Of a stretch of 23,294 bases of DNA, positions 6,880-13,925 are shown piece by piece (the first letter of the stretch is position 1; every line of letters begins with the position of its first letter). A program made the position numbers and the translations under genes. Source of the stretch: an uncultured Bacteroidales bacterium (GTDB taxonomy: Bacteria > Bacteroidota > Bacteroidia > Bacteroidales > F082); assembly GCA_937902805.1 (NCBI GenBank), contig CALEMB010000047.1, forward strand, positions 1-23,294, given 5' to 3'. Under the pieces are notes generated by a model, which ran no database searches, was not told the DNA's origin, and was given only the letters and a program-made list of their open reading frames with translations.

Positions 6880-8213
6880 GTCTTTATCAGTTTTTCGATA
6901 GGTTCAACAAAACGGTCGATGTCGCCGGCTCCCATCGTTACCAGGAGTTCGGGCTTTTCGCTGTCAATCAGGCTGATGAGTTCGGCTTTTGTGCAGGTTC
7001 TCTTGTTTTCCATCTTGACCTTGTCCAACAAGGCTTGTGAGGTGATGCCCTCGATGGGCAGCTCCCTTGCGGGATAGATGTCCAACAGAATAAGTTCATC
7101 GGACAAGGCCAGGACGGTGGCGAATTCTTCCATGAAATCGCGTGTGCGGCTGAAAAGGTGGGGCTGGAAGACCAGCGTGAGGCGTTTCTCGGGGAAGGAG
7201 GCCTTGACTGCTGTCAGGCAGGAACGTATCTCCTCGGGATGGTGTGCGTAATCATCTATATAGTAGTGTTTTTGGTTGTTGACACGAATGTCGAAGCGGC
7301 GCTTCACGCCTTTGAAGGAGGCCAATGCCTTGGCGATGGCCTCGGCGTCGAGACCGATTTGTCGGGCGGCAATGAAGGCGGCAGTGGCATTCAGCACGTT
7401 GTGGTTGCCCGCCATGGTCAGACGGACTTCGGTCTTGCGGCCTTCGCCAACGATGAGGAAATCGGTGACGCCCTTCTCCGATTTGATGACTTCGGCGCGG
7501 TAGTCGCAGTCGTCGCCGAAGCCGAAACGGATGCCACGGTTGGTGTTGACGGCCAAGCTTTCCTTGACGATGACCTTGCCCTCGGTGAGTTGGGCGAAGT
7601 CGTTGAAGCTCTGCACCAAGTGTTGCCTGTCACCATAGATGTCGAGGTGGTCGGCATCGATGGAGTTGATGATGCTGACATTGGGGTGGAGGCGCAGGAA
7701 GGAGCGGTCGAACTCGTCGGCCTCCACGACCATGATGCTGTCCTTGCCTTGACCCAGCAGCAGGTTGCTATCGAAGTTGTTGGCGATGCCGCCAATGAAG
7801 GCGGTGGTGTCTTTGCCACAAGCGTTGAGGATGTGGGCCACCATGGCTGTAGTGGTCGTCTTGCCATGCGTACCAGCGATGGCAATGGTAAAATGTTGCT
7901 CCGAGACCAGCCCCAAGGCCTCGGAGCGTTTCATAATCTTTATATTGTTTTGTCTTAAGGTTTCAAATTCTTTCAGGTTTTGCGGGACTGCGGGCGTGTA
8001 CACCACGAAATCGATGTGGGCAGGTAACAGGGCTGGATTGTCTTCATAGTGGATTGCCATGCCCTCATCTTGCAATTGTTGGGTAAGTGGGGAAGGGGTA
8101 CGGTCATAGCCAGCTACTGTGTAGCCATGGCTATGGTAGTAGCGGGCCAGGGCGCTCATGCCGATGCCGCCGATACCTAACATATAAATCGTATGTCCTT
8201 CTCCGTGTTTCAT
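6873..8213 (-). CDS. murC: UDP-N-acetylmuramate--L-alanine ligase (MurC)
   Basis: MurC adds L-alanine to UDP-MurNAc using ATP, the first amino-acid step of the peptidoglycan stem. The 446-residue protein has the three Mur-ligase domains. The N-terminal UDP-binding domain has GIGGIGMSALA (13-23), and the central ATPase domain has the P-loop GTHGKTTTT (114-122) and the VVEADEFDRSFL region. The C-terminal domain has RRFDIR and DDYAHHPEEI, the MurC-type signature, followed by FQPHLFSRTRDF. Length is normal and no key motif is missing, in contrast to the neighbouring murD remnant. The start is one base upstream of the murG stop. Confidence 0.97.
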   Translation of the reverse strand: MKHGEGHTIYMLGIGGIGMSALARYYHSHGYTVAGYDRTPSPLTQQLQDEGMAIHYEDNPALLPAHIDFVVYTPAVPQNLKEFETLRQNNIKIMKRSEALGLVSEQHFTIAIAGTHGKTTTTAMVAHILNACGKDTTAFIGGIANNFDSNLLLGQGKDSIMVVEADEFDRSFLRLHPNVSIINSIDADHLDIYGDRQHLVQSFNDFAQLTEGKVIVKESLAVNTNRGIRFGFGDDCDYRAEVIKSEKGVTDFLIVGEGRKTEVRLTMAGNHNVLNATAAFIAARQIGLDAEAIAKALASFKGVKRRFDIRVNNQKHYYIDDYAHHPEEIRSCLTAVKASFPEKRLTLVFQPHLFSRTRDFMEEFATVLALSDELILLDIYPARELPIEGITSQALLDKVKMENKRTCTKAELISLIDSEKPELLVTMGAGDIDRFVEPIEKLIKTW

Positions 8214-9311
8214 TTATTCTATGGCTTTAATGATTTGGTCAACAATGTCATCCGCAGCGTTCGGGCGAGCGAACTTGCCGATGTTGGTACTCATCTTTGC
8301 CTGTAACGCTTTGTCGTCTTTCAGGCGGAACAGCGTCGGGATGAGGTCTTTCTCCGTGTCGGCGTTGCGCACCATGATGGCGGCTTCGGCGTTGACAAGT
8401 TGCTGGGCGTTTTTGGTCTGGTGGTCTTCGGCGGCGGTGGGTAGCGGCACGAAGATGACGGGCTTCTGTACTAAGGCCAGCTCCGAAATCGACATGGCAC
8501 CGGCGCGAGAAATGACGACATCGGCCAAGCCGTAGGCCAAGTCCATGCGCTCGATGAAGACAGTGGGCTTCACTTGGCTTTCAAGCCCCAAGGCCTTCAC
8601 CTCTTCCTGTGCTTGCGTGATGTAGGTCTTGCCGGTCTGCCAGATAAGTTGCAGGTCGCTGTCCTTGAAGGCGGCGAGCTGTGCGCTGATGCCTTTGTTG
8701 ATGCCCAAGGCACCTTGGCTGCCACCGACAAGCAAGGCGACGGGTTTATTGGGGTCGAGGTTGAAGAACGCGGCAGCTTCCTCACGGGTACCGTTGAGGG
8801 TGATGTTGGCCCTCAAGGGGTTGCCGGTGAAATGTATCTTTTCGGCAGGGAACCATTGGTCGAGGTGGTCATAGGCCACGCAGATGGCCTTGGCTTTCTG
8901 GCCCACGTTGCGGTTGGTCTTGCCCGGATAGGAGTTCTGTTCCTGAATGACAGTCGGAATGTGGAGGTAGTTGGCAGCCATTAAGGTGGGACCGCTGGCA
9001 AAGCCTCCGACACCAATCACTACATCGGGCTTGAATCTTTTCAGTATGGCGATGGCGTGGTTGATACTACTTGTGAGCTTCAAGGGCAACAAGAGCGACT
9101 TAAGGTCTTTGGTCATGCCGCTAATCCACAACCCTTCAATCGGGTAGCCCGCTTTGGGCACACGCTCCATCTCCATGCGGCCTTTGGCACCGATAAACAA
9201 GATGTCAGCCTCGGGAAATCTGCGTTTCAAGGCATCAGCGATGGCGATGGCGGGAAAGATGTGACCGCCTGTGCCGCCGCCACTAATTACGACTTTCAAG
9301 TTCTCTTTCAT
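8214..9311 (-). CDS. murG: UDP-N-acetylglucosamine--lipid I GlcNAc transferase (MurG)
   Basis: MurG transfers GlcNAc from UDP-GlcNAc to undecaprenyl-PP-MurNAc-pentapeptide (lipid I), making lipid II on the cytoplasmic face of the membrane. The 365-residue GT-B protein has the N-terminal glycine-rich loop GGGTGGHIFPA (11-21). It also has GVGGFASGP (about 100-108), the QEQNSYPGKTNR acceptor region (about 123-134), GGSQGA (196-201), and the UDP-GlcNAc site SRAGAMSISE (268-277), followed by AEDHQTKNAQ. Length is typical. Its start overlaps the 3' end of ftsW by 29 bases, and the next gene, murC, starts immediately after its stop. Confidence 0.97.
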   Translation of the reverse strand: MKENLKVVISGGGTGGHIFPAIAIADALKRRFPEADILFIGAKGRMEMERVPKAGYPIEGLWISGMTKDLKSLLLPLKLTSSINHAIAILKRFKPDVVIGVGGFASGPTLMAANYLHIPTVIQEQNSYPGKTNRNVGQKAKAICVAYDHLDQWFPAEKIHFTGNPLRANITLNGTREEAAAFFNLDPNKPVALLVGGSQGALGINKGISAQLAAFKDSDLQLIWQTGKTYITQAQEEVKALGLESQVKPTVFIERMDLAYGLADVVISRAGAMSISELALVQKPVIFVPLPTAAEDHQTKNAQQLVNAEAAIMVRNADTEKDLIPTLFRLKDDKALQAKMSTNIGKFARPNAADDIVDQIIKAIE

Positions 9312-10584
9312 TTTGTGTGGTTTCTGTTGTCTCTATAATAGCTTGTATCTCTTGTTCATCGCTCACGTATTCTTCCGCTTCCATGCTGCGGGTGACGCTC
9401 AAGATCATGCCCAAGATAAGGCCGGTGGCCATCAGTGAGGTGCCGCCCATGCTGACGAAAGGCAAGGGCTGTCCTGTGACGGGCAACAGGCCGATGGAGA
9501 CTCCCATGTTAACCATGGCTTGTATCATGATTAGGAAGCCCAACCCGAAAGCCATCAGTGAGCCGAAGCTGAGCGGACGTTTGCCCACAATCCTGATGAC
9601 TCGGGTGAAGAGGATGACATAGAGCAGGAGCACGACGATGCCACCCACAATGCCATATTCCTCGATGATGATGGCATAGATGAAATCGGAGTAGGGATGA
9701 GGCAAGAAGTTGCGTTGTTCGCTCTTGCCGGGGCCTTTGCCGAATACCGAACCCGAAGCCACGGCGATGTCGGCATAGGTGCGCTGCATGTGCTTGTCGT
9801 CAAAGCGGTTGATTTCACTTTTGTCCTCACCCATTGATTTCAAGCGGTTCGACCAGGTTTGGATGCGGTTCTGCTTTTCCTTGAATTCACCAGTCTTTTC
9901 GCTGAGGACCATGGCCTCTTGCGCTTTTTTGCGTCCATGCTTGTTGTCGATATTGGTCTTAACCATGTCGAAGACGAGGTAAAGCCCCATGCCGACGACG
10001 CAAAGTCCCACAAGGGCAAGCATGTGGACGAATTTCACGCGTCCGATGAAGAGCACCACCATGCAGACGAAGACCAAAATCATGGCCGTTGACAGGTTCT
10101 CGGAGAAAATCAAGCCCGCGGTGGCCAAGATGGGCAAAGCCAACTTGATGAGGAAGTCCTTGATGTTGTATTTCGTGTCGCCCATCATCACCAGTTGACG
10201 TGCCAAGTAGGTGATGAGGATGATTTTTGCCATTTCGCTGGGCTGGAACGAGAAGCCGCCGACGTTGATAGAACGGCTGGCATCGTTGATGTTACGTCCG
10301 AAGGCGAGTGTATAGAGCAGCAGCGCTAGGCAAGGAATCAACAGCAGCCATGCGGCTTTGGCGTAGTGCTTGTAGTTGACCTTGGAGGCAGCATACATCA
10401 TGATGAAGCCGAACACCAGCATTGCCAAATGCTTCATCAACACCGTGCCGGTGCTGCCTGAGTATTTGGAGACCGCCAAGGCGCTGGTGGCGCTATACAC
10501 TACGATGAGCGAGATGATGCCTAACAGCAGCGCCACGATCCAGATGACTTTGTCGCCTCTCAATATTTTATTGACGATGTTCAT
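9283..10584 (-). CDS. ftsW: Septal peptidoglycan glycosyltransferase FtsW
   Basis: This SEDS-family multi-pass membrane protein polymerises lipid II at the septum together with FtsI. The 433-residue protein has about ten membrane segments. SEDS landmarks visible are FQPSEMAKI in the middle, GKGPGKSEQRNFLPHPYSD before the IIIEEYG helix, and the C-terminal PFVSMGGTSL. Before the RIQTWSNRLKSM motif there is a charged insert of roughly 30-40 residues, rich in Lys and Glu, in the large extracytoplasmic loop. RodA belongs to the same family, but the dcw location between murD and murG supports FtsW. Its start overlaps the murD fragment by 17 bases. Confidence 0.94.
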   Translation of the reverse strand: MNIVNKILRGDKVIWIVALLLGIISLIVVYSATSALAVSKYSGSTGTVLMKHLAMLVFGFIMMYAASKVNYKHYAKAAWLLLIPCLALLLYTLAFGRNINDASRSINVGGFSFQPSEMAKIILITYLARQLVMMGDTKYNIKDFLIKLALPILATAGLIFSENLSTAMILVFVCMVVLFIGRVKFVHMLALVGLCVVGMGLYLVFDMVKTNIDNKHGRKKAQEAMVLSEKTGEFKEKQNRIQTWSNRLKSMGEDKSEINRFDDKHMQRTYADIAVASGSVFGKGPGKSEQRNFLPHPYSDFIYAIIIEEYGIVGGIVVLLLYVILFTRVIRIVGKRPLSFGSLMAFGLGFLIMIQAMVNMGVSIGLLPVTGQPLPFVSMGGTSLMATGLILGMILSVTRSMEAEEYVSDEQEIQAIIETTETTQNERELESRN

Positions 10585-11134
10585 TTTCCAGTCTCTTTAC
10601 GTTTTCAGTGTAGAGGTTACCGCGTTCGATATAGGTTTCTTTTTTGTTGTCCGACTTGCAGGCGGGTGAGAAGAGCACGATGTCGTTTTCCTGGGCTAGA
10701 AGTGATGCCATGGTCACGGCTTCGTAGAGATCGCCCACCTCGTATATTTCCTTGATGTTTTTCTGGAAGGTTTGCTTGAGGTTGGTGTTGTCCTTGCCTA
10801 CACAAATCAAAGTCTTGACGTTTTTTTTGGCCATGGGCTTCAGGTCGCTGAAGTCGGTCTGCTTGCTGTCGCCTCCGGCAATCCAAATTACGGGGCGGAT
10901 GAGGTTTTCAAAGGTGAACCAGGTGGCGTTGACATTCTCGGCACGCGAGTCGTCGTAGTACATCACACCGTCAATGGTGGCCACATAGTCCTGCCTATGT
11001 CCAATGGTGTTAAGGTCGCTTAGACTCTGTTTGATGTTTTCTTTTCTGATTTGCAGTATCTTCGAGGATATGCTGGCAACCATGGAGTTGGGTTGTCGTA
11101 GTCTCGTGTTGGTGATTTCTTCAATTTGTGTCAT
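10568..11134 (-). CDS. murD: MurD C-terminal domain only (truncated UDP-MurNAc-L-Ala--D-Glu ligase)
   Basis: This 188-residue ORF aligns only to the last part of MurD, a roughly 440-residue ligase that adds D-glutamate to UDP-MurNAc-L-Ala. It has the end of the central domain (PNSMVASISSKILQIRKENI), YYDDSRAENVNATWF (family DSKATN), IWIAGGDSKQTDFSDL (family GGDGKSADF) and LFSPACKS. The UDP-binding domain and the ATPase domain with its GKTT P-loop are absent, and only 56 bases separate this ORF from mraY. Aligned by eye to E. coli MurD from memory, Thr321 becomes Glu and Phe422 becomes Lys, while Lys348 and Ser415 are kept. It cannot be a working MurD on its own. The reading frame is intact and overlaps ftsW, so it may be a recent remnant, a repurposed domain, or an assembly artefact. 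A TTG at 11176 would extend it through the palindrome and is unlikely. Confidence 0.8.
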   Translation of the reverse strand: MTQIEEITNTRLRQPNSMVASISSKILQIRKENIKQSLSDLNTIGHRQDYVATIDGVMYYDDSRAENVNATWFTFENLIRPVIWIAGGDSKQTDFSDLKPMAKKNVKTLICVGKDNTNLKQTFQKNIKEIYEVGDLYEAVTMASLLAQENDIVLFSPACKSDNKKETYIERGNLYTENVKRLENEHRQ

Positions 11135-11152
11135 GGTATTTTTGGTTGTTGT

Positions 11153-11174
11153 GGGCAGACCCGAGTGTCTGCCC
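11153..11174. repeat. Short perfect palindrome between mraY and the murD fragment
   Basis: GGGCAGAC (11153-11160) and GTCTGCCC (11167-11174) form a perfect 8-bp stem with the 6-base loop CCGAGT. It occupies the 56-base gap where the missing two thirds of murD should be. Neither side has a T-run, so it is not a standard intrinsic terminator. Short GGGCAGAC/GTCTGCCC palindromes recall dispersed repeats I associate with Bacteroidales intergenic regions, but only this copy is visible here. Confidence 0.65.
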
Positions 11175-11190
11175 AAGGTTTCAATTTGGT

Positions 11191-12468
11191 TTATCTGATT
11201 TTAAAGGTCATCAATGTAAATGCAGCTAAAAGAATGGTAACAATCCAGAAACGAATGGTGATTTTCACCTCGTGGTGGACGACGTTGTGGCCTTCGCCGT
11301 GCCCCTTGAAGGTGACGGTCGAATTAGGCCAAACCTTCTTGAAGTCACTATAGGATGTCCTGAAGTGGTCGTGCAAGGGGCCTTTTTTCCATATACGATG
11401 TTTCTTGCCCGTCTTCACGAAACGTTTTACGTCGAGGTCGGAGAGGATTTCAAAGAGGAACACGCCGCAGAGCAAGGGCAGCAGCAGCTCCTTGTGCATG
11501 ATGATGGCAGAAACTGCAATGATGCCACCTATTGTCAAGCTACCCGTGTCGCCCATGAAGATTTGAGCAGGGTAGGAGTTAAACCACAGGAAACCAATGA
11601 GGGCGCCCACGAAGGCAGCCATGAACACCACCAGCTCCTCGCTGCCAGGGATATACATCAGGTTGAGGTGGCTCGCCGTGATGGCGTTACTGGAGATGTA
11701 AGCCAAGATGAGTAGCGTGATGCCGATGATGGCCGAGTTGCCCGAGGCCATGCCGTCCATGCCGTCGTTGAGGTTGGAGCCGTTGCTGACGGCGGCTACG
11801 ATGAAGACGGTAAGCAGCACGAGAAACACCCATGCCAGGTTATACATCCACTTCGGGCCAGCCCAACGGAATAGGTCGGCATAGTTGAGGTCGTGGCTCT
11901 TGATGAATGGGATAGTTGTTCTCGTCGATTTGACGTCGGAACTTTTCACGACAACTTCCTTATTGTTCTCGATTTTTATCTGTACGGTCTCGTTGATTTG
12001 CACGGCAGGGCTGAAGCGGAGGGTGAGGCCGACGATGAGGCCCAACAACACTTGTCCACCGAGTTTCACTGCAGGCTTCAAACCGTCTTTCTGGTGCTTG
12101 AAGGTTTTGATGTAGTCGTCAGCAAAGCCGATGATGCCGAGCAGCACTGTGGTGACAATCATCAGTATGGTGTAAACGCTGTGCAATTTGCAGACTAGCA
12201 GCACTGGAATCAGGATGGAAGCGATGATGATGACGCCTCCCATGGTGGGCACGCCGATCTTTTTGGTGTTGTAGGGGTCGATGGCGATGTCGCGCTGTGT
12301 CTCGGTGATTTTCTTGCGTTTCAGCATCTTGATGAACCAATAGCCGAACCATACCGAGACGACCAACGCCAAAATAATGGCCGCTGCAGCGCGGAAGGTG
12401 ACGTAATTGAACACACCCGCGCCTGGGAAGTTGCATTTCTGCAGATAATTAAAGAAGTAGTATAACAT
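11191..12468 (-). CDS. mraY: Phospho-N-acetylmuramoyl-pentapeptide transferase (MraY)
   Basis: MraY attaches phospho-MurNAc-pentapeptide to undecaprenyl phosphate to form lipid I at the inner membrane. The 425-residue protein has about ten membrane segments. Visible motifs are KKIGVPTMGGVIII, the catalytic-site FADDYIK (Asp117-Asp118), NLNDGMDGMASGN (about 232-244), and FMGDTGSLTIGG. The HHEVKITIRFWIV helix comes before the C-terminus FKIR. It carries an extracytoplasmic insert of about 45 residues (155-200) not present in E. coli MraY (360 residues) but usual in Bacteroidota. Start and murE stop overlap as TGATG (12466-12470). Its C-terminus is normal, so the murD loss did not damage it. Confidence 0.97.
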   Translation of the reverse strand: MLYYFFNYLQKCNFPGAGVFNYVTFRAAAAIILALVVSVWFGYWFIKMLKRKKITETQRDIAIDPYNTKKIGVPTMGGVIIIASILIPVLLVCKLHSVYTILMIVTTVLLGIIGFADDYIKTFKHQKDGLKPAVKLGGQVLLGLIVGLTLRFSPAVQINETVQIKIENNKEVVVKSSDVKSTRTTIPFIKSHDLNYADLFRWAGPKWMYNLAWVFLVLLTVFIVAAVSNGSNLNDGMDGMASGNSAIIGITLLILAYISSNAITASHLNLMYIPGSEELVVFMAAFVGALIGFLWFNSYPAQIFMGDTGSLTIGGIIAVSAIIMHKELLLPLLCGVFLFEILSDLDVKRFVKTGKKHRIWKKGPLHDHFRTSYSDFKKVWPNSTVTFKGHGEGHNVVHHEVKITIRFWIVTILLAAFTLMTFKIR

Positions 12469-13925
12469 CAGCGTGCCTCCATAAAAGCTTCCGACAAGAC
12501 TTCCTTGTCGTCAAAATGATTCTTTACTCCGTTGATTTCTTGGTAGTTTTCGTGGCCTTTGCCCGCCAATAGGATGATGTCGCCTTTTTTAGCGAGGGCC
12601 ACGGCGGTGCGGATGGCCTCGCCACGGTTGGTGATGCTCAACACCTTGTGCTTGTCTTCCTCGGCGATGCCAGCCTTCATCTGTCTGATGATTTCGTCTG
12701 GGTCTTCGTTGCGCGGGTTGTCGCTGGTGAGGATGACCTTGTCGCTCAGCTTCACGGCCACGGCAGCCATTTCAGGACGCTTAGTGGTGTCGCGGTTGCC
12801 GCCACAGCCCACGATGGTGATGAGCGTTTCTTTGTGGCAGCGCACATCGTTGATGGTGGACAAAACATTCTCCAAAGCATCGGGTGTGTGGGCGTAGTCG
12901 ACGATGCCGACGATGCCGTTTTCGGAATGCACCATGTCGAAACGACCGTTGGCACCATGCAGCTTGCTGATTTCCACCAGCAGTTCGTCCTTGTTGAAGC
13001 CCAACGACAGTGCTGCACCATAGATGGCCAGCAGGTTGCTCGCGTTGAAGCCGCCCACCAGCTGCGTGTAGACCTCAGTGCCGTTCACCTTGAGAAGCAT
13101 GCCTTCGAAGTGGCTCTCCATGATGACGCCCTTGAAATCGGCGTCGTGCTTTAAGGCGTAGCTCAACTTCTTGGCCTTGGTGTTTTGCAGCATGACGGCA
13201 CCGTTCTTGTCGTCGAGGTTGGTGAGGGCGAAGGCGGATTGTGGAAGGTTGTCGAAGAATTTCTTCTTGGCATTGCGATAGTTAGCCATCGTCTTGTGGT
13301 AGTCGAGGTGGTCGTGGGTGAGGTTGGTGAAGATGCCTCCCGCAAAATGCAGCCCAGCGATGCGGTCCTGTGTCACACTGTGCGAGCTCACTTCCATGAA
13401 GGCGTATTCACAACCTTTCTCGACCATCTGGTTCAACAGACCGTTCAACTCGATGGGGTCGGGGGTGGTGTGGGTGGAAGGAATCACCTCGCGGTTGACG
13501 ATGTTCTCGATGGTGGAGAGCAGGCCGCAGTTGTAGCCGGCATCGGTGAAGAGCCTATACAACAGGGTGGCAATGGTAGTCTTGCCGTTGGTACCCGTCA
13601 CACCGACCAGACGCAGTTTCTCCGAAGGGTTGCCAAAGAAATTGGATGTGCCTACACCTAAGACATAGGCCGAGTTATCCACCTTGATATAGGTGACGTT
13701 GTCGGCTTTCTTTCTTGGTAGCTTCTCGCAAACGATGGCCGAAGCACCTTTCTCGATGGCCTTGTCGATGTAGTCGTGGCCGTCCACTTGCGTGCCTTTT
13801 ACGGCAAAAAAGAGCGTGTCTTGGCTCACCTTGCGCGAGTCGAAGGAGATATCGAGGATGTCGAGGTCTTTCTCTCCGATGATTTCAAGCAGGTTGCAGT
13901 TGACCAGTATTTCTTTGAGCTTCAT
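12468..13925 (-). CDS. murE: UDP-MurNAc-L-Ala-D-Glu--meso-diaminopimelate ligase (MurE)
   Basis: MurE adds the third residue of the stem peptide. The 485-residue protein has an N-terminal UDP-substrate domain (SFDSRKV, FFAVKGTQVDGHDYI), the ATPase P-loop GTNGKTT (111-117), and STHTTPDP (about 150-157). It also has EVSSHS, the YRNAKKKFF lysine that is carbamylated in the family, and the C-terminal DYAHTPDAL. The specificity motif is DNPR (402-405), the signature of enzymes using meso-diaminopimelate rather than lysine, so the wall is inferred to be the DAP type. Start overlaps the ftsI stop as ATGA (13922-13925). Length and motifs are complete. Confidence 0.97.
   Translation of the reverse strand: MKLKEILVNCNLLEIIGEKDLDILDISFDSRKVSQDTLFFAVKGTQVDGHDYIDKAIEKGASAIVCEKLPRKKADNVTYIKVDNSAYVLGVGTSNFFGNPSEKLRLVGVTGTNGKTTIATLLYRLFTDAGYNCGLLSTIENIVNREVIPSTHTTPDPIELNGLLNQMVEKGCEYAFMEVSSHSVTQDRIAGLHFAGGIFTNLTHDHLDYHKTMANYRNAKKKFFDNLPQSAFALTNLDDKNGAVMLQNTKAKKLSYALKHDADFKGVIMESHFEGMLLKVNGTEVYTQLVGGFNASNLLAIYGAALSLGFNKDELLVEISKLHGANGRFDMVHSENGIVGIVDYAHTPDALENVLSTINDVRCHKETLITIVGCGGNRDTTKRPEMAAVAVKLSDKVILTSDNPRNEDPDEIIRQMKAGIAEEDKHKVLSITNRGEAIRTAVALAKKGDIILLAGKGHENYQEINGVKNHFDDKEVLSEAFMEAR

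Noticed and set aside
7158..7958. Long + strand open frame (266 codons) opposite murC
   Set aside because: It has no family features, lies wholly within a convincing murC, and reflects codon bias of the real gene on the other strand. The same applies to the long antisense frames over ftsZ, ftsA, ftsI and rsmH.
11153..11174. The mraY-murD palindrome as an intrinsic terminator
   Set aside because: No T-run follows the stem on either strand, and the downstream dcw genes need read-through.
11135..11176. N-terminal extension of the murD fragment from a TTG codon
   Set aside because: It would translate through the palindrome, has no MurD similarity, and needs a rare start codon when an ATG at 11134 is available.
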